Shown here piece after piece: positions 29,392 to 39,362 of a DNA stretch of 46,712 nucleotides (position 1 is the first letter of the stretch; every line of letters begins with the position of its first letter). This DNA is from Candidatus Omnitrophota bacterium (GTDB lineage Bacteria > Omnitrophota > Gorgyraeia > Zapsychrales > Fredricksoniimonadaceae), in assembly GCA_015228785.1 (NCBI GenBank), contig JADGCU010000010.1, forward strand, positions 1-46,712. The letters run 5' to 3'. The notes beneath the pieces were generated by a model. The model saw nothing but the letters and a program-made list of their open reading frames with translations. It did no database searches and had not been told where the DNA came from. Both the position numbers and the translations under genes were made by a program.

Positions 29392-30128
29392 AGGCTGTTG
29401 GTGTTCTTCCGGCTCGTTGGGCCTCGACCCGTTTACCAGGCAAGGTCCTTGTTGACATTTGCGGTAAACCTTTGGTTCAGCACGTCTGGGAGAGGGTTAG
29501 GCAGTGTAAGCGTCTTAGCGAGGTGATCATTGCTTGTGATGAGTCGAATGTTTTGGAGCGGTGCAAGGCTTTTGGGGCAAATGCAGTCTTAACCTCCAGG
29601 GATCATCCGTCAGGTTCTGATCGCGTTTCGGAAGCAACGTCCCGCAGTGATGCGGATATCATTGTTAATATTCAGGCTGATGAACCTTTGATCGATCCAG
29701 TCCTTATTGATGACTTGGTGTTGGCCCTTGAGAATGACGAGGCGTGTGTGGTGGCGACACCAATTAAAAGGATCGGGAGTGCTCTGGATTTCAATAATCC
29801 GAATATTGTAAAGGTTGTTGTGGATGTGAACGGGCACGCTCTTTATTTTTCACGTGCTGCGATTCCTTTTAAGCGGGATGGGGAACCGTCCGATCATTCC
29901 AGATATTTCCGGCATCTGGGGCTTTATGCGTATCGTCGGGACTTTCTTTTTACATATTGTCAGTGGTCCAAGTCCTTCTTGGAGCAGGAAGAGTGTTTGG
30001 AGCAGCTGCGGATCCTTGAGGCAGGGTACAAGATTAAGTGTGTTGAGACAGATGTTGATTCGATCGGCGTGGATACGCATGAAGATGTTCAAAAGGTTAT
30101 TAATCTTTTGAGGAGGAAGACATCATGA
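29388..30128 (+). CDS. kdsB: 3-deoxy-manno-octulosonate cytidylyltransferase
   Basis: 'GVLPARWASTRLPGKVLVDICGKPLVQHVWERV', 'NIQADEPLIDP', 'HLGLYAYRRDFL'. Confidence 0.95.
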   Translation: MKAVGVLPARWASTRLPGKVLVDICGKPLVQHVWERVRQCKRLSEVIIACDESNVLERCKAFGANAVLTSRDHPSGSDRVSEATSRSDADIIVNIQADEPLIDPVLIDDLVLALENDEACVVATPIKRIGSALDFNNPNIVKVVVDVNGHALYFSRAAIPFKRDGEPSDHSRYFRHLGLYAYRRDFLFTYCQWSKSFLEQEECLEQLRILEAGYKIKCVETDVDSIGVDTHEDVQKVINLLRRKTS

Positions 30129-30958
30129 AGACCCGCATTGTGAAAGCCGGTAATGTAGAATTTGGCGGCGGGAATCCTTTTGTTCTCATAGCAGGACCTT
30201 GCGTGATCGAGGATCGCAAGTCAACGATTAAAATTGCGGGCAATCTTGCGAAATTGACGAAACGTTTAGGGATACCGTATGTTTTTAAGGCTAGTTACGA
30301 TAAAGCTAACCGGACATCGATCGGTGCTTTTCGTGGGCCAGGGATTGATGAGGGGATCGAGATTCTGCGGGAGGTCAAAGAACGTTTTGGTGTTCCAATT
30401 TTGAGTGATGTTCATAATCAGTCTGAGGTGGAGCTTGCAGGGACTGTTTTGGATATTCTACAGATTCCTGCGTTTTTGTGTCGTCAGACAGATCTTGTGG
30501 TGAGCGTTGCGATGACGCGCAAGGTTGTGAATGTGAAGAAGGGACAGTTTCTGGCACCCTGGGATGTGGGTTCTATTGTGAAAAAGATCGAGAGTACTGG
30601 CAATCGCAAGATTTTATTGACAGAGCGTGGTGCGAGTTTTGGTTACAATAATTTAGTTACGGATTTTACGTCTTTTGAGATCATGGCGCGTACGGGTTGT
30701 CCTGTTGTTTATGATGTGACTCACAGCGTTCAGCAGCCAGGCGGTTTAGGAGATTCCACGGGTGGGCGCAGCGAGTTTGTTCCTCTTTTGTCACGCTGTG
30801 GTGTTGCGGCCGGTGTTGATGCGGTCTTTATGGAAACGCATGAAAATCCTAAGAAGTCTCCGTCTGATGGTCCGAATATGATCGCGCTCGGTAGGCTTGA
30901 ACCGCTTTTGGTTGAGATGATGAAAATTGACAGGATTGTTAAGAAATTGAAGGATTAG
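30125..30958 (+). CDS. kdsA: 3-deoxy-8-phosphooctulonate synthase
   Basis: 'FVLIAGPCVIEDRKSTIKIAGNL', 'FKASYDKANRTSIGAFRGPGIDEG', 'DVTHSVQQPGG', 'FMETHENPKKSPSDGPNMIAL'. Confidence 0.96.
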   Translation: MKTRIVKAGNVEFGGGNPFVLIAGPCVIEDRKSTIKIAGNLAKLTKRLGIPYVFKASYDKANRTSIGAFRGPGIDEGIEILREVKERFGVPILSDVHNQSEVELAGTVLDILQIPAFLCRQTDLVVSVAMTRKVVNVKKGQFLAPWDVGSIVKKIESTGNRKILLTERGASFGYNNLVTDFTSFEIMARTGCPVVYDVTHSVQQPGGLGDSTGGRSEFVPLLSRCGVAAGVDAVFMETHENPKKSPSDGPNMIALGRLEPLLVEMMKIDRIVKKLKD

Positions 30959-30962
30959 ACTT

Positions 30963-31925
30963 ATGCCGCTTAAACGAGCGAAAGATGTTTTGCAAATTGA
31001 AGCTCAGGCTGTGACAGCGCTGATCGGAAATTTAGATGATAACTTTACGAGAGCCGTTGATGTCATTGCTAAGTGTAGGGGGCGCGTTATTGTGGCTGGG
31101 ATGGGAAAGACGGGGATCGTTGGCCATAAGATCTCGGCTACGCTTTCTTCAACCGGAACACCCAGTATTTTCATGCACAGTGCAGAGGCTGTTCATGGTG
31201 ATTTGGGTCAGGTCACGCGTGATGATGTCGTGATCCTGATTTCTTCTAGTGGTGAAACCGAGGAAACGGTTCGGCTTTTGCCATCTTTGAAAAAGATCGG
31301 TTGTAAGACGATCGCTATGACGGGGTGTATCAAGTCGACGCTGACACGTTACTGTGATGTGACGCTTAATTGCGGGGTTAAGACAGAGGGGTGTCCTTTG
31401 GGGCTTGCGCCGATGGCTTCGACTACGGCGACCTTGGCGATGGGGGATGCATTGGCCGCATGTCTTGTGGATCGGAAGAATTTTAAACAAGAGGATTTCG
31501 CCTTTTATCATCCTGGCGGGAGTTTGGGCCGTCGGCTTTTATTGACGGTTGAGGATGTTATGCGTAAAGGCGCTCATTTTGCTAAGGTTTCTGATGTGGT
31601 GAAGGTCAAGGATGTGCTTTTAGCCATTACCAAGGCCCGTTGTGGATCAGCTTGCGTTGTGGATAAGAAAAATAAATTTAGCGGTATTTTTACAGATGGA
31701 GATCTTCGCCGGCATTTAGAGAGCGACACCGAGATTCTTCAACGGCCGGTAGGGCAAGTGATGACGAGAAGTCCCTTGACGATCTGTAAGGATCGTCTTG
31801 CCGCTGAGGCTTTTGAGATTTTGATGTCGAAGAAGGTTGACGAGCTTCCCGTTGTGGATGCCAAAGGTCATCTTGTTGGTCTTTTGGACGTCCAGGATCT
31901 TCTGAAAGCAGGGTTGGCTAGATGA
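30963..31925 (+). CDS. kdsD: D-arabinose 5-phosphate isomerase (SIS + CBS domains)
   Basis: 'RVIVAGMGKTGIVGHKISATLSSTGTPSIFMHSAEAVHGDLGQV', 'LISSSGETEE', 'FYHPGGSLGRRLLLTVEDVM', CBS repeats. Confidence 0.95.
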   Translation: MPLKRAKDVLQIEAQAVTALIGNLDDNFTRAVDVIAKCRGRVIVAGMGKTGIVGHKISATLSSTGTPSIFMHSAEAVHGDLGQVTRDDVVILISSSGETEETVRLLPSLKKIGCKTIAMTGCIKSTLTRYCDVTLNCGVKTEGCPLGLAPMASTTATLAMGDALAACLVDRKNFKQEDFAFYHPGGSLGRRLLLTVEDVMRKGAHFAKVSDVVKVKDVLLAITKARCGSACVVDKKNKFSGIFTDGDLRRHLESDTEILQRPVGQVMTRSPLTICKDRLAAEAFEILMSKKVDELPVVDAKGHLVGLLDVQDLLKAGLAR

Positions 31926-32419
31926 TGAGCAAGCTTAAGAAAATCAAAGTTTTGGCGATGGATGTTGACGGTGTTATGACCGATGGACGGATTGTCTATG
32001 ATGGAGACGGCAAGGAGCTTAAATTCTTTGACGTACAGGATGGTTATGCGATTGGCCGAGCCAGGAAGTCCGGTATTAAGATTGCGGTTATTTCAGCGCG
32101 TGGATGTCAGGCGGTCAGGGCGCGCGCGGCGGATCTTAAATTTGACAAAGTTTATCTGGATGTGTACCCCAAGATCGATGCGTATGAAAAAATGATTAAA
32201 GTTTTTGGTGTGACGGATGAAGAGGTTTGTTTTATTGGTGATGATCTTCCGGATTATGAGATCCTTGCGCGCGTTGGTTTTGCCGCAGCACCTAAGAACG
32301 CTGCTCCTGAAATTAAGAAGATCGTAGATTATGTTGCCCAACGTAGCGGTGGGCGAGGTGCTGTGCGTGAAATCGCTGAGAAGATCCTCAAGGCCCAGGG
32401 ATTTTGGAGTGTGAAATGA
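31922..32419 (+). CDS. kdsC: 3-deoxy-D-manno-octulosonate 8-phosphate phosphatase (HAD)
   Basis: 'VLAMDVDGVMTDGRIVYDGDGKELKFFDVQDGYAIG', 'FIGDDLPDYEILARVGFAAAPKNA'. Confidence 0.95.
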   Translation: MMSKLKKIKVLAMDVDGVMTDGRIVYDGDGKELKFFDVQDGYAIGRARKSGIKIAVISARGCQAVRARAADLKFDKVYLDVYPKIDAYEKMIKVFGVTDEEVCFIGDDLPDYEILARVGFAAAPKNAAPEIKKIVDYVAQRSGGRGAVREIAEKILKAQGFWSVK

Positions 32420-33516
32420 AGTTTTTTCTTGGTATTGTGGTGATTATTTTTATTGTGTGCTCTTTTACGGCAGCGCCGTTTGTTTACGCGGAGCCTGTTG
32501 CCGGATATGTTTGTAATGCTGCGACAAAGGAATGTTTTCTTGATCTTATTAAGGATGACACAGGTGATTTGTCCTTCCCCGGGTGTGTTGCTTATGATGC
32601 TGCTCAAGAGGCGTCTTTGGCGAAAAAAGGATTTGTGATAATTTCAGGAGGGGAGCTTCATAGGAGAATGGAGCAGGATCAGAAATATTCTTTTTGCGAT
32701 GAGGGGAAGAATCCTCAGAAAGAGAAAACAGGGGACGCTAAAGAGATGTCTTCATTGCCTCAGCAGATCGATGGGTTTAATTTGGTTGGGTATAGTGACG
32801 GCGGGCAGAAGGCCTGGGATATCAAGGGAGACAAGGCTAATATTCAGGGTGATCAGGTAGACGTTACCAATGTGAACGCAAATTCCTATGGTGATGAGGA
32901 TATGAACATTAAGGCCAAGAAGGGGACGCTTGATAAGGCAACAGGGAATGTTTTCCTTGAAAAGGATGTGGTCGTCACCTCTGAGGGTGGTGCTCAGATG
33001 AAGACTGATACGCTCGAATGGCAGCGTCAGAAAGATTTGGTTCAGACCAGTGATAAGGTTGTTATTCAAGATGAGGAAATGATGGTTTCTGGTGTTGGCA
33101 TGGAGGCGCATCCTTCCACGCGGGCGGCAAAGCTTCATGGGGATGTGACAGCCAATATTTCTGCGGAATCTTCGGGAGGTAAGAAGGATAATCGGATTGA
33201 AATTACCTCTGATGGTCCCATGGATCTTGATCAGGCGAAGCAGAAAGCGGTCTTTCGTGATAATGTCATGGCTATCGAGTTATCAACGGGGCGGAAGTTG
33301 AAAGCTGATCAAATGGATGTGATTTTTGATGAGAAATCGAAGAAGATCAAGGAGATTGTTTGTACAGGAAATGTTGAATTGCATCAGGACGGGAATGTGA
33401 CTCATTCTGAAGTGCTGGTGTACAAAGCGGATGAGCAGCGTATGACTTTGACCGGTCGGCCCAAGTTGTTGATCGATCCCGGCACGGTGGACACGAAAGA
33501 GTTTTTTAAGTATTAG
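32416..33516 (+). CDS. LptC-LptA (OstA) fusion-like LPS transport protein
   Basis: signal peptide; middle 'INGFNL/VGYSDGGQKAWDIKGDKANI'-type LptC segment; C-term 'LKADQMDVIFDEKSKKIKEIVCTGNVELHQ...ADEQRMTLTGRPKLL' LptA/OstA segment; lies between kdsC and lptB. Confidence 0.8.
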   Translation: MKFFLGIVVIIFIVCSFTAAPFVYAEPVAGYVCNAATKECFLDLIKDDTGDLSFPGCVAYDAAQEASLAKKGFVIISGGELHRRMEQDQKYSFCDEGKNPQKEKTGDAKEMSSLPQQIDGFNLVGYSDGGQKAWDIKGDKANIQGDQVDVTNVNANSYGDEDMNIKAKKGTLDKATGNVFLEKDVVVTSEGGAQMKTDTLEWQRQKDLVQTSDKVVIQDEEMMVSGVGMEAHPSTRAAKLHGDVTANISAESSGGKKDNRIEITSDGPMDLDQAKQKAVFRDNVMAIELSTGRKLKADQMDVIFDEKSKKIKEIVCTGNVELHQDGNVTHSEVLVYKADEQRMTLTGRPKLLIDPGTVDTKEFFKY

Positions 33517-33524
33517 AGGATGAC

Positions 33525-34247
33525 ATGGACCTTTTAGAACTTAAGGATTTGGTGAAGATCTATAACGGGCGGGCGGTTGTTAACGGATTGGACCTTTCGG
33601 TCGGTCGCTCTGAGATCGTGGGGCTTTTGGGGCCGAATGGCGCTGGAAAGACGACAAGTTTTTATATGGCCGTTGGCATCATTAAACCGGACCAGGGGCA
33701 CGTCTATTTTGATCAAGAAGATATTACCGCTAAGCCTATTCATGACCGTTGCCTTTTGGGGATGGGGTATTTGGCGCAGGAGCCTTCTATTTTTCGGAAG
33801 CTTACGGTTGAAGAAAATATCATGGCGGTCTTAGAGACGTTGGATATCGGGATCCGCGAGAGGAAGCGTCGTCTTGAATCGCTTTTGGAGGAACTTAACA
33901 TTTCACATTTGGCAAAAAGCAAGGCTTATACCCTTTCGGGTGGGGAGAGGCGGCGGCTTGAGATCACGCGTGCTCTTGTGACGAATCCTTCGTTTCTTCT
34001 TCTCGACGAGCCTTTTTCAGGGATAGATCCGATCGTGGTCGCTGAAGCACAAGAGATCATAAAAGATTTGAAAAAGAAGGGACTCGGTATATTATTAACC
34101 GATCATAATGTCCGCGAAACGCTCTCTATTGTTGATCGGGCTTATCTGGTGGCAGAGGGAAAACTTTTGATCGCAGGGACAGCTCAGGATCTGATCAACG
34201 ACCCTAAGGCGCGAAAGATTTATTTGGGCGAAAAATTCACTATGTGA
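33525..34247 (+). CDS. lptB: LPS export ABC transporter ATP-binding protein
   Basis: 'LLGPNGAGKTTSFYMAVGIIKPDQG', 'LGMGYLAQEPSIFRKLTVEENIMAVLE', 'LSGGERRRLEITRAL', 'LLLDEPFSGIDPI'. Confidence 0.96.
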   Translation: MDLLELKDLVKIYNGRAVVNGLDLSVGRSEIVGLLGPNGAGKTTSFYMAVGIIKPDQGHVYFDQEDITAKPIHDRCLLGMGYLAQEPSIFRKLTVEENIMAVLETLDIGIRERKRRLESLLEELNISHLAKSKAYTLSGGERRRLEITRALVTNPSFLLLDEPFSGIDPIVVAEAQEIIKDLKKKGLGILLTDHNVRETLSIVDRAYLVAEGKLLIAGTAQDLINDPKARKIYLGEKFTM

Positions 34248-34278
34248 GGATAACAGCAGTTAAAGGAGTATTGATTTC

Positions 34279-35172
34279 ATGAAGGTATCTGTAAAAAAGA
34301 TCGATGCGCTCAGGCGCGAAATGCATTTTGAGGTTCCCAGGGACCGGGTAACAAAGAAACTTGATCAGATTTTAGGTGACATTGCAAAACATGCGAAGAT
34401 TCCTGGATTTCGTAAGGGCAAGGCACCTAAGAATCTTGTTGAGTCTGCGCATCATCGTGTGGCTCGGGAAGAGATGCTTAAGAGTCTTGTTCCTGAGGTT
34501 TATCAGGAAGGCCTTAAATCTGAGGCTTTTGAACCCATTGATTTTCCGGCGATCGATCAGGTTGATTTGACGGATGGAATACTTAAATTCCGGGCGACAT
34601 TTGATTTGCGTCCTGAGGTTGAGATCAAGGAATATAAAGGAGTGTCTGTTACCAAGAAAAGCGCTGAGGTCTCTGATGATGAAGTGACAAAGACGATGGA
34701 TTTTTTCAAAAAGAGCAGAGGGATGGAAGAGGGCGCTGTTCTTGATGATGAATTCGCTAAGGGTATGGGGTTCCCAAGTCTTGAGGAATTTAAGAAAGCC
34801 ATTAAGCGTAATATGGAGCAGGACAAAGAGCGCCAGAATCGCGCTGAGATCGAGAATCAGCTTGTTGAGGAGCTTATGAAGAGGGCTAAGCTCCAGGTTC
34901 CTCAGTCTTTGGTTGAGCGTCAGATGGAAGGACGACTTGAGGAGTTTAAGCGTCGTCTTAAGCAGTATGGCGCTAAGGATGAGGATATTGAAAAGAAGAT
35001 CAAAGAAAGCGACAAGGAGATCAAGGATGCTGCTGAGAAGGATGTGAAGGTATTTTTGATTCTTCAGAAGATCGCTGAGATCGAGAAGATTGAGGCGGCT
35101 AAGGGGGAAAATCTTTCTGTTAAAGTGATTGAGCTTCTGTTGAAAGAAGCTAAATGGGAGGACGCAAAATGA
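34279..35172 (+). CDS. tig: Trigger factor, apparently lacking the FKBP-type PPIase domain
   Basis: N-term '[12 protein letters not shown]' ribosome-binding signature; passes from '[23 protein letters not shown]' straight to '[27 protein letters not shown]'; 297 aa. Confidence 0.88.
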   Translation: MKVSVKKIDALRREMHFEVPRDRVTKKLDQILGDIAKHAKIPGFRKGKAPKNLVESAHHRVAREEMLKSLVPEVYQEGLKSEAFEPIDFPAIDQVDLTDGILKFRATFDLRPEVEIKEYKGVSVTKKSAEVSDDEVTKTMDFFKKSRGMEEGAVLDDEFAKGMGFPSLEEFKKAIKRNMEQDKERQNRAEIENQLVEELMKRAKLQVPQSLVERQMEGRLEEFKRRLKQYGAKDEDIEKKIKESDKEIKDAAEKDVKVFLILQKIAEIEKIEAAKGENLSVKVIELLLKEAKWEDAK

Positions 35173-35771
35173 AATCAAAGAACAATATCTTGATTCCTAT
35201 GGTCGTTGAAAGCACGGGACATGCCGAGAGATCATATGATATTTATTCGCGTCTTTTAAAGGACCGTATTGTATTTTTGGGATCCGCGATCGACGACAAT
35301 GTTGCTAATCTTGTTATTGCCCAGCTTATGTTTCTTCAGTATGAGGATCCGGAGAAGGATATCAGTCTTTATATTAATTCGCCTGGTGGTTCTGTGACCG
35401 CAGGGCTTGCGATTTATGACACGATTCAATTTGTGAAGCCTAAGGTTTCGACGTATTGCGTTGGTCAGGCAGCTAGTATGGGGGCAGTCCTCTTGGCGGC
35501 AGGCGCGGCTGGAAAACGATTTGCGCTTCCTAATGCCCGTATTATGATCCATCAGCCTTGGGGTGGGGCTGAAGGCACGGCGAGCGATATTCATATTCAG
35601 GCGCAAGAAATCTTGCGTATGAAGGCGAATCTCACGGAGATTCTCGCAAAACATTCAAAGCAGCCTGTGGAGAAAGTCGTCAAGGATTCAGACCGTGACT
35701 TTTTTATGTCTGCTCAGGAATCTAAGGATTACGGTCTTATTGATGAAGTTGTCGCACCAACACCGCGTTAA
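35169..35771 (+). CDS. clpP: ATP-dependent Clp protease proteolytic subunit
   Basis: '[23 protein letters not shown]', '[17 protein letters not shown]', '[23 protein letters not shown]'; ATGA overlap with tig. Confidence 0.97.
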   Translation: MKSKNNILIPMVVESTGHAERSYDIYSRLLKDRIVFLGSAIDDNVANLVIAQLMFLQYEDPEKDISLYINSPGGSVTAGLAIYDTIQFVKPKVSTYCVGQAASMGAVLLAAGAAGKRFALPNARIMIHQPWGGAEGTASDIHIQAQEILRMKANLTEILAKHSKQPVEKVVKDSDRDFFMSAQESKDYGLIDEVVAPTPR

Positions 35772-35798
35772 TCATATTCAAAAAAGGATGAAGAACAT

Positions 35799-36938
35799 AT
35801 GAAGAGAAATTTACTATTGACTCCTGGTCCATCCAAAGTTCCTGTTGAACTTTGTGAGGTTTTGGGAAAACCGATCATTCATCATCGTACCCCGCAATTC
35901 CAACAGGTACTCAAAGAGGTTACTGAGGGCTTGAAAACGATCATGGGGACATCGAGCGATGTTTATCTTTTGGCGTCCTCTGGGACAGGTGCCATGGAGG
36001 CTGCTGTCGCTAATATCGCCTCTCCGGGTGACAAGGTGATCACCGTCGAGTATGGAAAGTTTGGTGAGCGCTGGGCGTCTTTGGCCAAGGCATACAAATT
36101 GAATGCGGTGACCCTTAAGATCGAGTGGGGTAGGACCATTACTCCCGATGAGGTCAAGGCAGTGCTTGCTCAGCATTCTGATGCTAAGGCAATATTTTTG
36201 ACACAGTGTGAGACGTCAACGTCAGCTACGCCTGATCTTCAGGCGATCGCCGCTGTAACGCGTTCGACGCAGACAGCGCTTGTTGTGGATGCGGTGAGTG
36301 CTTTGGGAACAGAGCCTATTAAGATGGATGAGTGGGGCGTGGATGTGGTTTGCTCCGGATCGCACAAAGGGCTTATGCTTCCGCCTGGAGTTGGGATTGT
36401 TGCGGTGAGCGCTAAGGCCATCGCGATGATGGAAGCGTCATCCAATGTCCGGTTTTATTTTGATTTGAGAAAATCGCGTAAGGCCCTAGCAGATATAGAT
36501 ACGCCATTTACCCCTGCGATAGGGATTGTTATTGCCTTGAATGAATCGGTCAAGATGCTTTTGGCAGCTGGCCTTGAGAAGAAACAGGAATATTATCTCA
36601 AAATGGCTAAAGCGGTCTGGGCTGCGGCTGAGGCGATTGGTTTAAAGGTTTATGCTCAACCGGCGTTCCGTTCGAGGGGGTTGACGGCGATCCTCGTCCC
36701 GGAAGCTTTAAATCCTAAGAAACTGGTCAAGATCATGCGCGATACTCATGGGATCACCATGGCGGGTGGTCAGGGAGATCTTGATGGGAAAATTATTCGT
36801 ATCGCCCATATGGGGGCAGTCGATGAGTATGACCTTTTGACAGGTCTTTCTTGCATCGAGAAGGTTTTGAAAGAAGCAGGACATAAGTTTGAATTAGGTG
36901 CTAGCCTTGCGGCTGCGCAAAAGGTTCTCAATAGTTAA
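35799..36938 (+). CDS. Class V aminotransferase (alanine-glyoxylate / serine-pyruvate type)
   Basis: 'LTPGPSKVPVEL', 'IIHHRTPQFQQVLKEV', 'ASSGTGAMEAAVAN', 'VVDAVSALGTEPIKMDEWGVDVVCSGSHKGLMLPPG'. Confidence 0.93.
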   Translation: MKRNLLLTPGPSKVPVELCEVLGKPIIHHRTPQFQQVLKEVTEGLKTIMGTSSDVYLLASSGTGAMEAAVANIASPGDKVITVEYGKFGERWASLAKAYKLNAVTLKIEWGRTITPDEVKAVLAQHSDAKAIFLTQCETSTSATPDLQAIAAVTRSTQTALVVDAVSALGTEPIKMDEWGVDVVCSGSHKGLMLPPGVGIVAVSAKAIAMMEASSNVRFYFDLRKSRKALADIDTPFTPAIGIVIALNESVKMLLAAGLEKKQEYYLKMAKAVWAAAEAIGLKVYAQPAFRSRGLTAILVPEALNPKKLVKIMRDTHGITMAGGQGDLDGKIIRIAHMGAVDEYDLLTGLSCIEKVLKEAGHKFELGASLAAAQKVLNS

Positions 36939-37004
36939 GGCCGGCAACTTTTTTAGAAATTGACGAGTCTCGCTATCAAAACAATTAAAGGTAGGAGTAG
37001 TGTC

Positions 37005-38597
37005 ATGATTAAAATGAAAGTGCTTGTTAGTGACAAGCTTGCTGAAGAAGGTTTAAAGATCCTTCGTGAAGGTGATGTGTTTGAGGTGGATACGAAATAT
37101 GATCTTAAGCCTGAAGACTTAAAGAAGATCATTGGTGAATATGATGCCTTGATCGTTCGCTCCGGGACTCAGGTGACGGAGGAGATTATTGAGGCGGCCG
37201 GAAAACTCAAGGTGATCGGTCGTGCTGGTGTTGGACTCGATAATGTGGATTTGAAGGCAGCCACGAAAAAGGGCATTATCGCGATGAATACGCCTGGTGG
37301 TAATACAACATCGACGGCAGAACATGCGTTTAGTCTTATTATGGCGCTTGCTCGTAATATTCCTCAGGCCCATGGTTCGATGAAGGCCGGGAAATGGGAG
37401 CGTAACAAGTTTCAGGGTGTTGAGCTATACGGCAAAACACTTGGCGTCATAGGGTTGGGGCGCATTGGTTCGACCGTTGCTAAATTTGCACAAGGATTTG
37501 GTATGGCAATCAAGGCGTATGATCCTTTTCTGTCTCCTGAAATGGCGGCCAAGCGTGGCATTACAATGTCGACGTTGGAAGATCTTTTCAAGAATTCTGA
37601 TTTTATTACGATCCATGTTCCGAAGACCGATGAGACCAAGGGCATGATCGGTGAGAAACAGATTGATCTTATGAAGAAATCCGTGCGCTTGATTAATTGC
37701 GCGCGCGGTGGGATTATTGATGAGGCAGCTCTTGCTAAAGCTTTGGAGACAAAGCGCATTGCTGGTGCGGCCCTCGATGTTTATGATGAAGAGCCGCCCA
37801 AGCCGGATCTTCCTGTTCTTAAATTCGACAATTGTGTCACCACACCTCATCTTGGCGCTTCAACTGCTGAGGCTCAGGTGAATGTGGCTATCGAAGTTGC
37901 TTATTCTGTCCGGGATGCGCTTTTGGGTAAGGGCATCAAGAATGCAGCCAATTTTCCGTCTTTGGATGAGGAGTCGTTTAAGGTTCTTGAGCCCTATATT
38001 GACTTAGGAGATAAGCTTGGTAAATTCGCGGGACAGTTGATCAATGGTGGACTCAAGAGTATTAAGATCACTTATAGTGGGATTTTGACAAAATATAATG
38101 TCATGCCGGTTACTATGGCTATCACGCATGGAGTTCTTAAGCCGATTCTCGCAGATAATGTCAATGCGATCAACTCGATCGATATTGCCAAAGAGCGCGG
38201 TATTGATCTTCAGGAGATCCATTCGAGTGCGGAAGAGGAGTTTGTTAATTGCGTTACGCTTGAATTGGTGACAGACAAAGAGAGACTCGCGGTTCTCGGG
38301 ACGCTTTCTTCAAATAAGAAGGCGCGGATTGTTAAGATCAATAATGTGTATGTTGAGGCTGTTCCATCGGGAAATATCCTGTTCATTCGTAATAATGATG
38401 TGCCCGGCATTGTGGGTGCTGTTGGGACCGCTTTGGGTAATGCCAAGATCAACATTGCCTATATTACCTTTGGTCGTGAGAAGGAAGGGGCTACGGCGGT
38501 GAGCGTTGTGAACGTGGATAGTGATATCCCTGTTGATGTGCTTGATGGTCTTAAAAATACGAAGGGAATTCAGTTCGTTAAAATGCTTAAGGTTTAA
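37005..38597 (+). CDS. serA: D-3-phosphoglycerate dehydrogenase (with C-terminal ACT-like domain)
   Basis: 'LVSDKLAEEGLKIL', 'GRAGVGLDNVDLKAATKKGI', 'NTPGGNTTSTAEHAFSLI', 'GVIGLGRIGSTVAKFAQGFGM', C-term 'NNDVPGIVGAVGTALGNAKINIAYI'. Confidence 0.96.
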   Translation: MIKMKVLVSDKLAEEGLKILREGDVFEVDTKYDLKPEDLKKIIGEYDALIVRSGTQVTEEIIEAAGKLKVIGRAGVGLDNVDLKAATKKGIIAMNTPGGNTTSTAEHAFSLIMALARNIPQAHGSMKAGKWERNKFQGVELYGKTLGVIGLGRIGSTVAKFAQGFGMAIKAYDPFLSPEMAAKRGITMSTLEDLFKNSDFITIHVPKTDETKGMIGEKQIDLMKKSVRLINCARGGIIDEAALAKALETKRIAGAALDVYDEEPPKPDLPVLKFDNCVTTPHLGASTAEAQVNVAIEVAYSVRDALLGKGIKNAANFPSLDEESFKVLEPYIDLGDKLGKFAGQLINGGLKSIKITYSGILTKYNVMPVTMAITHGVLKPILADNVNAINSIDIAKERGIDLQEIHSSAEEEFVNCVTLELVTDKERLAVLGTLSSNKKARIVKINNVYVEAVPSGNILFIRNNDVPGIVGAVGTALGNAKINIAYITFGREKEGATAVSVVNVDSDIPVDVLDGLKNTKGIQFVKMLKV

Positions 38598-38659
38598 GTT
38601 GTTATTATTAGAGAGGTCTTGTTCCCTGGTGATCATCTCGTTTAGCAGGGTTTTCGTCT

Positions 38660-39352
38660 ATGACGGATTTTTTTATAGTGCTTTACTGGGGGATCTTTGA
38701 TAGTGCGAATTTATGCCAGATGGCATCATCTGGGCTTATGGTTTTGGCAGGGTTTTTGTTTTGGCGTGATGACAGAGCGTTCTTTTCATTTGCGGGGGCT
38801 TTTGTTTCTGCTTATTCTACCCTGATGTTCTTTCTTCACAGTGGTCTTATACATGGTTTCTTGGGAACAACGACTTATAACGTGATGGTTGTTGTTTTTT
38901 ATGTGATCACCGGAGTAGTTTTCTTGGTATTTGGAGGCATTCTTTTTTTCTCCTGGTGTTCTGTTCGTCGTGGATTGAAAGAATTTGTGTTACAGGGAGT
39001 TTTGGTTTTTCCGGGTTTTTGTTATAGGCCGTTGGGTGTTGTTTTGGCATGTTTGGCGGCTGTTCATGCCGCGTTTTGGCCGTTGAGCATAGGGGCGCTC
39101 ATGAACACGCAGACGATGTTTATTCCCGGATTTTTGTTTCGGGGGACAATTTCTTTGTTGTTCTATGAATTTTTGCAGTTATGGCCTATTCTTGGACTTA
39201 TTGCGGGTTATGTTCTGTTTCACAGAAACGAGAAATTTAGATGTTTTATGCGGGGCCGGCGTCCTGCGTTATGTGTGATCTCCTCAGTTGTTTATATGGT
39301 TTTGGGAGGGAGTTTGGTGGTCTTTTTTCTTAAGGGATGGCATTTACAGTAA
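38660..39352 (+). CDS. Uncharacterised multi-pass membrane protein
   Basis: 230 aa, several hydrophobic segments, no recognised motif. Confidence 0.7.
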   Translation: MTDFFIVLYWGIFDSANLCQMASSGLMVLAGFLFWRDDRAFFSFAGAFVSAYSTLMFFLHSGLIHGFLGTTTYNVMVVVFYVITGVVFLVFGGILFFSWCSVRRGLKEFVLQGVLVFPGFCYRPLGVVLACLAAVHAAFWPLSIGALMNTQTMFIPGFLFRGTISLLFYEFLQLWPILGLIAGYVLFHRNEKFRCFMRGRRPALCVISSVVYMVLGGSLVVFFLKGWHLQ

Positions 39353-39362
39353 AGGATGACGA

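Noticed and set aside
38624-38654. Terminator after serA (CCCTG...CAGGG TTTT)
   Set aside because: Only a 5-bp stem with a 17-nt loop and four T; too weak to call.
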